33,125 nt of DNA from Chloroflexota bacterium (GCA_016197225.1 JACPWC010000075.1:1-33125); one strand, 5' to 3'. Numbered from the stretch's first letter, positions 7,453 to 16,200 are shown. The notes: generated by a model not told the origin, from the letters alone. Numbers and translations: made by a program.

Positions 7453-8373
7453 GTGTCTCAACATCCTCTTGCCGGCGTCTACGCCGCTGTAGTGACGCCG
7501 CTCTATCCAAATTACGAAATCGACTTCCCCGCTGTCACGCCCCTGCTCGACTATCTGGCCCATCGAGGCTGTCACGGGGCGCTCCTGCTCGGCACCACCG
7601 GCGAAGGCCCGTCGTTCTCGCCCGACGAGCGGCTCGAACTGTGCCAGGCCGCCCGGAAGATTCGCGAAGCGCACCCCGGTTTCAAACTGCTGGCCGGAAC
7701 CGGCACGCCCAGCCTCGATGAAACCATCACTCTCACCAAGTCCGCCTTCGACCTCGGCTTCGACGGCGTCGTGGTTTTGCCTCCCTACTACTTCCGCAAG
7801 GTGAGCGACGACGGCCTCTTGACCTGGTTCGGCGAAGTCTTGCGGCGCGCAGTTCCCAAAGGCGGCGCGCTCTTCGGCTATCACATTCCGTCTGTCTCCG
7901 GCGTGGCGCTTTCTTTTGAATTGGTGGCGCGGCTGAAAGACTCCTTCCCGGATAAATTCGCCGGACTCAAAGACTCCTCGGCTGACCCTGAACACGGGGG
8001 AGCGTTGGGCCGCCGATTCGGGGACGACCTTTTGATCTATTGTGGAACCGACTCGCTCTTTCAGTCGGCTCTCGACGCGGGCGCGCAAGGGTGCATCACC
8101 GCCCCGGCCAATTTGCTTTCGCCCTTTCTGCGACAAGTGTGGGACGCGCACGCGACAGGCGGCAACGCCTCAGCCGCGAACGCTCTTCTGCAAAAAGGCC
8201 GCGCCATTTTAGATGCCTACCCGCCCGCCCCGGCAACACTCAAAGCCATCCTCCATCACCTCAACGGCTTCCCCAACCCGGTCGTCCGCCCGCCGCTTCT
8301 TCCGACGTCCAACGCCACTGTTGAGAAAGTGATCGCCGAACTTCGCGAAGCAGGGATCATTAGCGGCGGCTAA
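7453..8373 (+). CDS. DapA/N-acetylneuraminate lyase family class I aldolase
   Basis: A 306-residue TIM-barrel lyase of the dihydrodipicolinate synthase superfamily. GALLLGTTGEGPSFSPDER is the GTTGE signature, LPPYYFRKVSD contains the catalytic tyrosine, and FAGLKDSS holds the Schiff-base lysine K173. Members condense or cleave pyruvate with aldehydes. Because it is followed by an FAD amine oxidoreductase rather than lysine-biosynthesis genes, a catabolic role (for example sugar-acid or hydroxyproline-type breakdown) is as likely as lysine biosynthesis. The start is GTG at 7453, with AGGAGAG five bases upstream. The C-terminal LNGFPNPVVRPPLLP is typical of the family. Confidence 0.87.
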   Translation: MSQHPLAGVYAAVVTPLYPNYEIDFPAVTPLLDYLAHRGCHGALLLGTTGEGPSFSPDERLELCQAARKIREAHPGFKLLAGTGTPSLDETITLTKSAFDLGFDGVVVLPPYYFRKVSDDGLLTWFGEVLRRAVPKGGALFGYHIPSVSGVALSFELVARLKDSFPDKFAGLKDSSADPEHGGALGRRFGDDLLIYCGTDSLFQSALDAGAQGCITAPANLLSPFLRQVWDAHATGGNASAANALLQKGRAILDAYPPAPATLKAILHHLNGFPNPVVRPPLLPTSNATVEKVIAELREAGIISGG

Positions 8374-8380
8374 CCTTCGA

Positions 8381-8447
8381 CACGAAGGCACCAAGACACG
8401 AAGACACAAAGTTTTCTTTGTGCCTTCGTGCCCTTGTGTCTTTGTGC
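8381..8447. repeat. Hairpin repeat of the ACACGAAG/CTTCGTG family, copy 1
   Basis: Two imperfect inverse halves (CACGAAGGCACCAAGACACG onward, and CTTTGTGCCTTCGTGCCC onward) meet at a TTTT loop at about 8412-8415. The element fills the gap between the aldolase stop and the next start. A related copy lies at 15126-15199. It could fold as an intercistronic stem-loop. Confidence 0.75.
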
Positions 8448-8457
8448 CCAGCAAGTA

Positions 8458-9807
8458 ATGGCTTTGTCTAGTGATGCCGTCATCTGCGGCGCAGGAATTG
8501 CGGGGGTTGCGACGGCTTACCATCTCACGCGGCGCGGCCTCAAGCGCGTAATGATTGTTGATGACCGCGACCCGCTCACCCTGACCAGCGACAAGTCCAC
8601 CGAGTGTTACCGCAACTGGTGGCCCGACGCCTCGATGGTCAGCTTCATGGATCACAGCATTGACCTGATCGAAGGCCTGGCCCGCGAGAGCGGAAACGTC
8701 TTTCACCTCAACCGGCGCGGCTACCTTTACGCCACCGCCGACCCGGCCCGCATCCCGATCTTCAAAGCCGAAGCCGAGAACGCCGAAGCCCAGGGCGCTG
8801 GCCCGCTTCGCGTCCATCCCGGCCCAGCCGCTTACACCCCTGCCCCACCTCACGGCTTTGAGGCTCAACCGACCGGCGCAGACTTGATTCTCGACCCGGT
8901 CCTCATTCGCCAACACTTTCCTTATCTGGCCGAGAACGTCGTCGCCGTGATTCACGCCCGGCGCTGTGGCTGGTTCAGCGGCCAGCAGTTGGGCATGACT
9001 ATGCTCGAACAGGCAAAGGCCGGAGGCGTTGAACTTGTTCGGGGGCAAGTTGACGGCGTCACCGTTGAAAGTGGCCGGGTGAAGGGCGTGCGATTAAGTG
9101 ATGGGCGAGAAGTCGGCGCTGAAATCTTTGTCAACGCCGCCGGGCCGCTGATCAAAAACGTTGGCCGGATGTTTGGCGTCGAGTTGCCGGTGTTCTCGGA
9201 GCGACACGAGAAGATCGCCTTCAAGGATCATCTCAACATCATTCCGCGTAACATGCCTTTCCTGATTTGGGCCGACCCGCAGAAGATTGGTTGGTCGGAT
9301 GAAGAGCGCGGCCTGCTGGCTGAGTCTGAAGAGACGACCGGCTTGCTGGGCGAACTACCGGCAGGCGCGCACTTGCGCCCCGAGGGCGGCGCAGACGCTA
9401 ATAGTGTGCTGATGTTGTGGGGCTACGACACCCAGCCCGTGCCTGAGGTATGGCCGCTGGAATTCGACCCGATGTATTACGAGGTGGTTCTGCGCGGGCT
9501 GGCGACGATGATGCCCGGCCTGACGGCTTACATCGGCAAAGCGCCAAAGGTGGAGATTGACGGCGGCTATTACACCAAGACTCGCGAGAACCGTTTGCTG
9601 GTTGGGCCGTTGCCGGTTGAGGGCGCGTTTGTGATCGGCGCGCTCTCAGGCTACGGGTTGATGGCCGCGCCCGCCGCCGGGGAATTGCTGGCGGCGTATC
9701 TTACAGGTGGCGGCTTGCCCGATTACGCGTCGGCGTTCGCGTTGAGTCGCTATGATAATCCGGCGTATCAAAAATTGTTGGAGCGTTGGGATGAGGGACA
9801 GTTGTAG
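8458..9807 (+). CDS. FAD-dependent amine/amino-acid oxidoreductase (DAO family)
   Basis: A 449-residue flavoprotein. VICGAGIAGVATAYHL is the GxGxxG FAD loop, followed by a ribose-binding acidic position in VDDRDP. FHLNRRGYLYAT and VNAAGPLIKNVGRMFGV (second FAD-contact region) follow, and the C-terminal loop is TRENRLLVGPLP...FVIGALSGYGLMAAPAAG. This resembles sarcosine/glycine oxidases and D-amino-acid dehydrogenases, which oxidise secondary or primary amines to imines. The substrate is unknown. An in-frame GTG at 8428 would extend it, but that stretch lies inside the hairpin repeat, so I use the ATG at 8458. It probably forms a unit with the aldolase upstream. Confidence 0.85.
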   Translation: MALSSDAVICGAGIAGVATAYHLTRRGLKRVMIVDDRDPLTLTSDKSTECYRNWWPDASMVSFMDHSIDLIEGLARESGNVFHLNRRGYLYATADPARIPIFKAEAENAEAQGAGPLRVHPGPAAYTPAPPHGFEAQPTGADLILDPVLIRQHFPYLAENVVAVIHARRCGWFSGQQLGMTMLEQAKAGGVELVRGQVDGVTVESGRVKGVRLSDGREVGAEIFVNAAGPLIKNVGRMFGVELPVFSERHEKIAFKDHLNIIPRNMPFLIWADPQKIGWSDEERGLLAESEETTGLLGELPAGAHLRPEGGADANSVLMLWGYDTQPVPEVWPLEFDPMYYEVVLRGLATMMPGLTAYIGKAPKVEIDGGYYTKTRENRLLVGPLPVEGAFVIGALSGYGLMAAPAAGELLAAYLTGGGLPDYASAFALSRYDNPAYQKLLERWDEGQL

Positions 9808-9808
9808 A

Positions 9809-9866
9809 ACAACGGATCAGCCGAATTAGACGGATGCGATCCGCGAAATTCGTTTGATCCGCTGTT
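9809..9866. repeat. Nested palindromic repeat (AGCGGAT family), copy 2
   Basis: Outer arms AACAACGGATCA (9809-9820) and TGATCCGCTGTT (9855-9866) pair with one mismatch. Inner arms CGAATT...AATTCG and GGATGCGATCC lie within. It is a relative of the 5813-5872 element. It separates convergent genes and overlaps the stop codon of the DMT permease, so it may serve as a transcription end. Confidence 0.75.
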
Positions 9867-10755
9867 ATGACCGCCTACTCGTCACAATCGCAATCCCCAC
9901 CAGCACCGCCGCGCCACCCAGCAGTTCGCGGGGCGTGGGTTGCGATTTGAACAGGGCGACCGACCACAAGATAGCCACAATCGGGCTGACGGTGAGCAGG
10001 AGTGAGAGGAACGAGATGGTGAGCCGCCGCAGGGCCAGGTAATAAAGCGTGCGGCTGATGATGATGTCCACCGTCGCCACTAGCAGAATCAACAACCAGG
10101 CCTGGCCGTCCGGCCAGAGCAACATCCCCTGCGCCGTCGCCGACAAGAACAGAAAGCCGGTCGTGGCCATCAGCCGCCACAGAAAGAACTCCACAAATTC
10201 AATGTCGGCCCCATAACGTTTGACGATGGCGGCGTGCAGGGCGTAAATAAAGGCCGAGCCGATCACCATCACCGAGCCAAGCCGCAAGTAATCGCCGGGC
10301 TGAAAGGTGATGACGGCCACCCCGGCGATGCACACCAGCCCGCCCAACCACTGCGCCCGCGTCAGCCGGTCGCGCAACCACCACACGCCAAAGCCCACGC
10401 CGAACAGAATCGAAGTCTCGGCCAACAACGAGGCTGTGCCCGGGTCCACGAAAACAACGGCGGCGTAGTTGATTGAAGTGCCGGTCGCCACCAGCGCGCC
10501 AATCGCCAGAAAGAACCAAAGGTGGCGGCGAAAGGTGCTAAAACGAAAGCGCCCGCGAGCAATGGCAAACAGCGCCACTTGCAGAGTGCCAAGCCCAAGC
10601 ACGTACAACACCGACGTAGTCGGCGGCAGGTGGTCACGCAGGGCGCGGGCAAAGACAAAGTGCAGGCCGTCCACAGTCAGCAGGGCGACGACGAGAAGCG
10701 GCGTGTTTAAGTTCGGGCGAGTTGAAATTATCGGTGTTGTAGTTTGATGTTCCAT
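9865..10755 (-). CDS. DMT-superfamily permease (EamA family)
   Basis: A 296-residue, very hydrophobic protein with about ten predicted membrane segments, in two EamA-type halves. The first half runs from LLVVALLTVDGLHFVFARAL through FFLAIGALVATGTSINYAAV, LLAETSILFGVGFGV and LGGLVCIAGVAVITF. The second runs from VMVIGSAFIYALHAAIVKRY to LLGGAAVLVGIAIV. The family exports or imports small metabolites such as amino acids across the inner membrane. The substrate cannot be told. The short N-terminal extension of about 17 residues is polar. It is convergent with the FAD oxidoreductase gene. Confidence 0.85.
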   Translation of the reverse strand: MEHQTTTPIISTRPNLNTPLLVVALLTVDGLHFVFARALRDHLPPTTSVLYVLGLGTLQVALFAIARGRFRFSTFRRHLWFFLAIGALVATGTSINYAAVVFVDPGTASLLAETSILFGVGFGVWWLRDRLTRAQWLGGLVCIAGVAVITFQPGDYLRLGSVMVIGSAFIYALHAAIVKRYGADIEFVEFFLWRLMATTGFLFLSATAQGMLLWPDGQAWLLILLVATVDIIISRTLYYLALRRLTISFLSLLLTVSPIVAILWSVALFKSQPTPRELLGGAAVLVGIAIVTSRRS

Positions 10756-10773
10756 CTTTCTTTGGGCATGTCA

Positions 10774-10836
10774 CCTCGAACGGAGTGAGGGGTCTCTGGG
10801 CGGTCGTAGAGAGTCCTCGCTTTGCTCGGAATGACG
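10774..10836. repeat. Short imperfect hairpin repeat upstream of the DMT gene
   Basis: TCACCTCGAACGGAGTGAG and a downstream partner TCGCTTTGCTCGGAATGA flank a short spacer. The pair reads as an imperfect inverted repeat. It is the only recognisable feature between the DMT permease start and the PhnD-like gene's promoter. No gene is confidently seen in this gap. Confidence 0.4.
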
Positions 10837-10982
10837 TTGCGTAAGGTCAGCTTGAACCCAGCACCCGGAAGCGGTTGACGGTTGGCCCGGCGGCCAGCAT
10901 CCGTTCAGCATCGGCGCGAGCCAGCAACGATTTGTAATCGTCGGTGTTGAGCAATAACAATTTGTGGCCGCTCAACTCGTCC

Positions 10983-11011
10983 TTGACACAGCCGCAAACC
11001 CGATATAGATT
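10983..11011 (+). promoter_or_regulatory. Promoter of the PhnD-like gene
   Basis: TTGACA at 10983-10988 is followed after 17 bases by TAGATT at 11006-11011, so transcription would begin close to 11018. This falls inside the open frame that starts at the GTG at 10944, and argues for a start further downstream. Confidence 0.5.
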
Positions 11012-11018
11012 ATCTGTA

Positions 11019-11813
11019 TTGAAGCAACAATTCATTCGATTTGCATCTTTTCTCGGCGACAACGCTTTTGAGTTTTACCAGCAGGTCGTGGCGTATCTGG
11101 GGGACAGCACCGGCCTGCCAACAAAAATGGCAGTTGTCCCTTTTGCCGAGCAAGACCGGGTGATTGACACCGGCCAGATCGAGGCCGCCTTCTCCTGTGG
11201 CATTACCTACGTTCTGAAGTCCGCACAAACATCTTCACCGGCGCGGCTCATGGCCGCCCCGATTTTATCTGCCGACCGTTACCACGACCGGCCCGTTTAT
11301 TTTTCTGATGTCATCGTCCGGGCCGGGTCATCGTATCATAGCTTCGACGACTTACGAGACACAACTTTCGCCTATAACGACGTTGGCTCATTCTCTGGTT
11401 ACGTTCTGGCCGCCCATCATTTGTGGACGCTGGAGGCGACGATGGACTACTTCGGCAAAACGATTCGATCCGGCTCACATGCAACATCAATGAACTGGGT
11501 GGAGGCCGGGGAGGCCGACTGCGCGGCGATTGACAGCGTGGTGTTGGAAATGGAACTGGCCCAGCGACCGGAGCGGGCCAGGTCGTTTCGTGTCCTAGCC
11601 AGCCTGGGGCCGGCGGCGATGCCGCCCGTCATCGCCACGCCCTCTCTTTCCGAAGAGCATTGCGACTCATTGGCCCGCGCTCTCACGACCATGCACATCA
11701 CCAGGCGCGGCCAGGAAATTTTGAACGGGGGCGGCATTCGACGCTTTGAGCAAGTGACGGACGATCATTACGACGACATCCGTCGAATGTTGCAAGACCT
11801 GCAAAAAGCGTAA
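11019..11813 (+). CDS. PhnD-like periplasmic-binding-fold protein (phosphate/phosphonate ABC-type substrate-binding family)
   Basis: About 264 residues of type II periplasmic-binding fold. Typical PhnD-like features are FIRFASFLGDNAFEFYQQVV, MAVVPFAEQDRVIDTGQIEA, SCGITYVLKS, SSYHSFDDLRDTTFAYNDVG, SFSGYVLAAHHLW and MNWVEAGEADCAAIDSVVLE. No signal peptide is visible, and no phosphonate transporter genes are adjacent. The protein may be a stand-alone cytoplasmic sensor or binding protein, as is common for such orphan relatives. The start is uncertain. GTG 10944 gives 289 residues but lies upstream of a good promoter, and the extra residues look non-coding. TTG 11019 would give a nearly leaderless message. 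Neither has a clear ribosome binding site. Confidence 0.7.
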   Translation: MKQQFIRFASFLGDNAFEFYQQVVAYLGDSTGLPTKMAVVPFAEQDRVIDTGQIEAAFSCGITYVLKSAQTSSPARLMAAPILSADRYHDRPVYFSDVIVRAGSSYHSFDDLRDTTFAYNDVGSFSGYVLAAHHLWTLEATMDYFGKTIRSGSHATSMNWVEAGEADCAAIDSVVLEMELAQRPERARSFRVLASLGPAAMPPVIATPSLSEEHCDSLARALTTMHITRRGQEILNGGGIRRFEQVTDDHYDDIRRMLQDLQKA

Positions 11814-11924
11814 CGACAACTGCCTGAGAGGAGGTGATTGACAACGACTCATACCTGCCATTGAATCCTGAAAGCTCATCGTTATCGTCTCAACACTGCA
11901 CAAGCATTCAAGGAGAGAAGAAAG

Positions 11925-13616
11925 ATGACCACCCCAAAACGGATTCACCCTGGCGTGCTGGCCGCCCAGGAACAACTCGCTGAGGGCCGCATGAGCCGCC
12001 GCGAGTTTCTGCGCACGGCCACCCTGTTGGGCGTCAGCGCCTCTGCGGCCTACGTGATGGCCGCCTGCGGCGGCCCGGCCACCACCGCCGCCCCGGCCGC
12101 CACCAATGCGCCCGCGGCCACTGCCGCCCCGACCGGCGGAGTCAAACGTGGCGGCACCCTCAAAGTCGCCATTTCGGTCCCGGCTGTCGATCACCCCGCC
12201 CGCTTCTCCTGGGTATTCGACTCCAACGAATTCCGCCTGATCTTCGAGTACCTGACCGAGACCGGCCCCGACAACATCACCAAGCCCTACATGCTCGAAA
12301 GCTGGGAGGCCAGCGACGACCTCAAAGAGTGGACGCTCAACCTCCGCCAGGACATCAAGTGGACGAACGGCGATCCCTTCGTGGCCAACGACGTGCTCTT
12401 CAACTTCAAGGAATGGCTCAACGTTGACACCAAGTCGTCCATTCTCGGCCTGTGGACGGGTTTCCTCACCATCGAGAACGTCCAGGTGGTGGACGATCAC
12501 ACGGTCAAGCTGAAACTCGACGCGCCCAAGCTGGATGTGCCGGAGACTCTCTTCCACTACCCGGCGCAGATCATGCACCCCAGCTTCAACGGCGACATCA
12601 CCACCGGCAAGAACCCCAGCACCGGCCCGTACGTCCTCAAGGAATACAAGGTCGGCGAGCGCGTCGTCATCGAGAAGCGCGAGGGCTATTGGCAGAACGG
12701 CTTGGACGGCCAGCCCCTGCCCTACCTCGACAGCATCGAGTTCATTGATCTGGGCAACGACCAGACCGCCGCTGTGGCCGCCATTCAGGCCGGCCAGGTG
12801 GATACGATCTACGATCTCACCGTTGACTCGTACCTGGCTCTGCGCGACAACCCCAAGCTCAAGATCAATCCGCAGGCGACTTCGCAGGTGCGCGTCATGC
12901 GCATGCGGGTGGACCTCGACCCGTGGACGGACAACCGCGTCCGCTCGGCGCTGAAGATGTGCCAGGATCGCCAGAAGATTCTGGATCAGGCCTACTTCGG
13001 CCAGGGCATCCTCGGCCACGACGTGCACGTCTCCCCGGTGCACCCGGAATTCGCTCCAATGGATGTGCCGAAATACGATCCGGACGGCGCGAAGAAGTTG
13101 CTTCAAGAAGCAGGCGTGGCGACGCCGCTCGAAGTCAAGATTTCCGTCGGCACCGGCTGGACGGACATTGTGGCCTACATCGAAACCTTGAAGGCCGACG
13201 CCGCCGCCGGTGGCATCAACGTCGTCCTCGACACGATGGAGAATAACGCCTACTGGAACCTGTGGACGGAAACCGCCGTCGGCGTCACCCCGTGGACTCA
13301 CCGCCCGTTGGGAGTCATGGTTCTGCCCCTGGCCTACATTGCCGACACCGATGGCAACCCGGTGCCGTGGAACGAGAGCCGCTGGGTGGACGAAGAATTC
13401 AGCACCCTGCTCCAGAAGGCGCAAGGCACGCTCGATCTGGAAGCCCGTCGGGCGATCATGAAAGACATCCAGCGCATTCAACTCGAGCGCGGGTCAATCG
13501 GCATCTCCTGGTGGCAAAACATCTGGCGCGTCTACAACCCCAAGTTCCAGAACATCGGCGCGCATCCCACCGACTACTATCTGTGGCGTGAAGTGTGGCT
13601 CAACCCTGACGCTTAG
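11925..13616 (+). CDS. Oligopeptide ABC transporter substrate-binding lipoprotein (SBP family 5), Tat-exported
   Basis: A 563-residue binding protein. Residues about 23-50 are a twin-arginine signal, MSRREFLRTATLLGVSASAA, followed by a lipobox-like MAACGG, so it should be exported folded and lipid-anchored. An Ala/Pro/Thr-rich linker (residues about 50-70) precedes the binding fold, which starts RGGTLKVAIS. Family 5 signatures are visible: YMLESWEASDDLKEWTLNLR, DIKWTNGDPFVANDVLFNFK, TGPYVLKEYKVGERVVIEKR and VRSALKMCQDRQKILDQAYF. A strong AAGGAGAG site precedes the ATG. It heads an operon with two permeases. The ligand is probably a peptide or opine-like compound, but family 5 also binds sugars and nickel. 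Confidence 0.92.
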   Translation: MTTPKRIHPGVLAAQEQLAEGRMSRREFLRTATLLGVSASAAYVMAACGGPATTAAPAATNAPAATAAPTGGVKRGGTLKVAISVPAVDHPARFSWVFDSNEFRLIFEYLTETGPDNITKPYMLESWEASDDLKEWTLNLRQDIKWTNGDPFVANDVLFNFKEWLNVDTKSSILGLWTGFLTIENVQVVDDHTVKLKLDAPKLDVPETLFHYPAQIMHPSFNGDITTGKNPSTGPYVLKEYKVGERVVIEKREGYWQNGLDGQPLPYLDSIEFIDLGNDQTAAVAAIQAGQVDTIYDLTVDSYLALRDNPKLKINPQATSQVRVMRMRVDLDPWTDNRVRSALKMCQDRQKILDQAYFGQGILGHDVHVSPVHPEFAPMDVPKYDPDGAKKLLQEAGVATPLEVKISVGTGWTDIVAYIETLKADAAAGGINVVLDTMENNAYWNLWTETAVGVTPWTHRPLGVMVLPLAYIADTDGNPVPWNESRWVDEEFSTLLQKAQGTLDLEARRAIMKDIQRIQLERGSIGISWWQNIWRVYNPKFQNIGAHPTDYYLWREVWLNPDA

Positions 13617-13627
13617 AGCAAATTGTT

Positions 13628-13666
13628 AGACCGACGCGGTACGCTACGCGAAAACCGCGTCGGTCT
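13628..13666 (+). terminator. Intercistronic stem-loop between binding protein and permease
   Basis: AGACCGACGCGGT (13628-13640) and ACCGCGTCGGTCT (13654-13666) form a perfect 13-base stem with a 13-base loop and no following T-run. It lies 11 bases past the binding-protein stop. Stem-loops here commonly stabilise the binding-protein message or partly terminate it, so more binding protein is made than permease. That role is inferred. Confidence 0.6.
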
Positions 13667-13813
13667 CGATAGTCGGATACTCTGTTTGTAAAGTTGCGGC
13701 GGCACGCTTTGGGCGCTGCCGCCGCAACCCATCGTTCCCGGTTGAGCAGGCCCGGCGATCCTGCACCCGGCCCGACCACAAGAGTCGGCTCGTTTAGCAA
13801 AAGGCGGCCATCC

Positions 13814-15121
13814 ATGTACAAATTCCTGATCCGGCGCATCCTCTTTTTGATCCTCACTCTGCTTATTGTTTCAGTTGTCATCTTTGCCGTCTCCGAGTTG
13901 GCCCCGGGCAACATCGCCATCAACACCCTGGGCAACACTATCACTCCGGAACAGGAAGCTTCTTTCAACGCCCAGAACGGCCTCGACCAGCCGGCCCTGA
14001 CTCGATATACTCGCTGGATGGTGGGAAGCGACTGGCAGGCCGGGAGCCTCGTCGGCTACCCGGTGCATCGCATTTATGATGCCTCCAACGATCGTTACAG
14101 CTGGTGGGCTGAAGGTGACAATGGCGTGTTCTTCCAAAATTTCACCGTGGACGCCGAGACGATGTATCGTTCCGAATTGCAACCGGATGGTTCCACCCGC
14201 GACGTGGCCCTGCCAGCCGACGTGTGGAAGCCCAACGAAGACGGCATCCTTGTCTTCTGGGGCCTGGATAAAGAAGGCCATGCCGCCATGTGGGTGAAGG
14301 GCGAGAACCTGCAAGAGTGGACGCTGACCACGGCGGCCTGGGCCAACACGCCCGGCGCGCCACGCCAGTACATTCCTCTGCAACGCGGCCTCCTGCGCGG
14401 CGACCCCGGCGTCTCGTTTCTCACCCGCCGCCCGGTGGCCGAAACGTTGATTCGCCGCGCCACCAACACCGGCATCCTGGCCGGCATTGCCTTCGCCTTC
14501 ATCATGCCCATCTCGCTGGTGTTGGGGCTGATTGCCGGCTTGAACGAGGGCAAGTTCATTGACCGGCTGTTGTCGGTGGGCGGGTTGGTAACGACGGCCA
14601 CCCCGGAATTTGCCAGCGGCGTTTTTTTGATATTGATTTTTTCAACGTGGTTGAAGTTGTTGCCGGGGGCAGTCGTCGTCTCCAGTGAAAACGCCATTTT
14701 TGAAAACCCCCTCATGCTGGCCCTGCCCGTGCTGACTCTGACCCTGGTCGAGTTAGGCTACGTTTTGCGTATCACCCGCGCCAGCATGGTGGAAGTGATG
14801 CGGACGAACTACATCCGCACCGCCGTGCTCAAAGGCCTGCCGCGCTTCCGCGTCGTCTTCAAGCACGCCCTGCGCAACGCCCTCATGGCCCCGATCACCA
14901 TCATCATCCTGCACGTCAACTGGCTGATGGGCGGCATCGTGGTGGTGGAGACCATCTTTGGCTACCCCGGCCTCGGCAGTTACGTGCTGGACGCCGCCCT
15001 CTTCAAAGACGTGTTCGCGGTGGAGGCGGCCTCCATGTTCCTGGTCTTCATCGCCGTCGGCACCCAACTCTTCGCCGACTTTATTTATACCTACATCAAC
15101 CCTCGCATCCGTTATGCGTGA
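13814..15121 (+). CDS. Oligopeptide ABC transporter permease, DppB type, with a large periplasmic insertion
   Basis: I start at ATG 13814 (MYKFLIRRILFLILTLLIVS), which gives the standard DppB N-terminus with the first membrane helix and 435 residues. The open frame extends 120 bases upstream without homology. Usual DppB proteins have about 305-340 residues. Here about 140 extra soluble residues lie between helix 1 (after PGNIAINTLGN) and the core (RRGLLRGDPGVSFLTRRPVA), rich in Trp and Asp. The core has the expected helices and the EAA-loop stretch VLKGLPRFRVVFKHALRNAL that docks to the ATPase. It forms the inner-membrane channel with the next gene. Confidence 0.88.
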   Translation: MYKFLIRRILFLILTLLIVSVVIFAVSELAPGNIAINTLGNTITPEQEASFNAQNGLDQPALTRYTRWMVGSDWQAGSLVGYPVHRIYDASNDRYSWWAEGDNGVFFQNFTVDAETMYRSELQPDGSTRDVALPADVWKPNEDGILVFWGLDKEGHAAMWVKGENLQEWTLTTAAWANTPGAPRQYIPLQRGLLRGDPGVSFLTRRPVAETLIRRATNTGILAGIAFAFIMPISLVLGLIAGLNEGKFIDRLLSVGGLVTTATPEFASGVFLILIFSTWLKLLPGAVVVSSENAIFENPLMLALPVLTLTLVELGYVLRITRASMVEVMRTNYIRTAVLKGLPRFRVVFKHALRNALMAPITIIILHVNWLMGGIVVVETIFGYPGLGSYVLDAALFKDVFAVEAASMFLVFIAVGTQLFADFIYTYINPRIRYA

Positions 15122-15125
15122 TTGA

Positions 15126-15199
15126 CCACCAAGACACGAAGTCGCAAAGTTACACCAAGTTTTCTTTGTGTACTTCGAGTCTTTGGGGCTTCGTGGTGA
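15126..15199. repeat. Hairpin repeat of the ACACGAAG/CTTCGTG family, copy 2
   Basis: CACCAAGACACGAAGTCGC and its inverse half ending GGGGCTTCGTGGTG flank a TTTT-containing centre, as in the element at 8381-8447. It sits between the two permease genes. An AGAAGGAG ribosome binding site for the second permease follows directly. Confidence 0.75.
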
Positions 15200-15214
15200 A
15201 AGAAGGAGCAGGCT

Positions 15215-16174
15215 ATGGCTACTGTTGAAGGAAGTTTGAGAGCGCCCCTTGCCCCGGCGCGGCCCACGCGCTGGCAAAGGCTTCGCGAAGGGCTGGGCCT
15301 CCTCACCCGCTCGAAAATCGCCCTGGTCGGGCTGTTTCTGGTGAGCTTTTGGGTGATCGTCGCCATCTTTGCCGACAGTTGCATCATTGACCCTGCATGC
15401 TGGATCAACCCGAGTTCGTCCGACGACTACCAAGAGACGCCGTGGCTGGCGCGTTATTCGCCCTTCGAGCAATTCCGGGGCGAGAACCTGAAAGGGCCGT
15501 CGGCCAAACACTGGCTGGGCACCGACCGCCTGGGCCGCGACCTGTGGGCGCGGCTGGCGCACGGGGCGCGCATTATTTTGACTCTGGCTCCGCTGTCTGT
15601 AGGGCTGGCCCTGATCGTCGGCACGACTCTGGGGCTGGCCGCCGGTTACTTTGGCGGCATCGTAGACGAGATCGTAATGCGCATTCTGGACTCGATGATC
15701 GCCTTCCCGCAAATCCTGCTCTATCTCATCATCATCGCCGCCCTCGGCCCGTCAGCCGTCAACGTCGTCATCGCCATCACCCTGGCCGGCGCGCCCGGCA
15801 TCGCCCGGCTGGTTCGCAGTTTGACGCTCGACATCAAGACTCGCGATTACATCGCCGCCGCCCAGACTCGCGGCGAGAACCCCTGGTACATCATGTTCGT
15901 CGAAATTCTGCCTAACGCGCGCGGCCCGATCATTATTGACGCCATGTTGCGCGTGGGCTACGCCGTCTTCGCCATCGGCACACTCGGCTTTTTGGGCCTG
16001 GGCCTGCCCCCGCCCTCGCCCGACTGGGGCAGCATCGTCAGCGCCGGGCGAAAGTTCATTCAGGCCGGCCACCCCTGGGACGCGCTGTGGGCCTCGCTGG
16101 CGACGGCCATGCTCGTCGTCGGCCTCAACCTGCTGGCCGATGGCCTCTCCGAGGAAATGCAGAGGTACCGGTAA
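15215..16174 (+). CDS. Oligopeptide ABC transporter permease, DppC type
   Basis: A 319-residue inner-membrane protein. Helix 1 is IALVGLFLVSFWVIVAIFA, followed by an external loop with a cysteine pair region, then the DppC hallmark HWLGTDRLGRDLWARLAHGA. The core helices follow (LALIVGTTLGLAAGYFGGIV, MRILDSMIAFPQILLYLII). The EAA-like segment is DYIAAAQTRGENPWYIMFVE, and the C-terminal LGFLGLGLPPPSPDWGSIVS is diagnostic. It pairs with the DppB-type protein upstream. The ATPase genes (DppD/DppF) are not in the window, so they must be elsewhere or shared with another transporter. Confidence 0.92.
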   Translation: MATVEGSLRAPLAPARPTRWQRLREGLGLLTRSKIALVGLFLVSFWVIVAIFADSCIIDPACWINPSSSDDYQETPWLARYSPFEQFRGENLKGPSAKHWLGTDRLGRDLWARLAHGARIILTLAPLSVGLALIVGTTLGLAAGYFGGIVDEIVMRILDSMIAFPQILLYLIIIAALGPSAVNVVIAITLAGAPGIARLVRSLTLDIKTRDYIAAAQTRGENPWYIMFVEILPNARGPIIIDAMLRVGYAVFAIGTLGFLGLGLPPPSPDWGSIVSAGRKFIQAGHPWDALWASLATAMLVVGLNLLADGLSEEMQRYR

Positions 16175-16200
16175 TCCCTGAACACCAACATACTGTCCTC

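Noticed and set aside
7303-8151. A 282-residue minus-strand frame opposite the DapA-family gene
   Set aside because: It has no recognisable motif, and the plus strand carries the catalytic Tyr and Lys motifs of the aldolase family.
10847-11062. A 71-residue minus-strand frame ending in LLLLNTDDYKSLLARADAER and RFRVLGSS
   Set aside because: It looks somewhat protein-like but matches no family I know, has no clear ribosome binding site and overlaps the promoter and start of the PhnD-like gene. It may be a decayed fragment.
11667-13481. A 604-residue minus-strand open frame
   Set aside because: It is the antisense shadow of the oligopeptide-binding protein gene, caused by high GC at third codon positions. 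The plus strand has a full family match, signal peptide and ribosome binding site.
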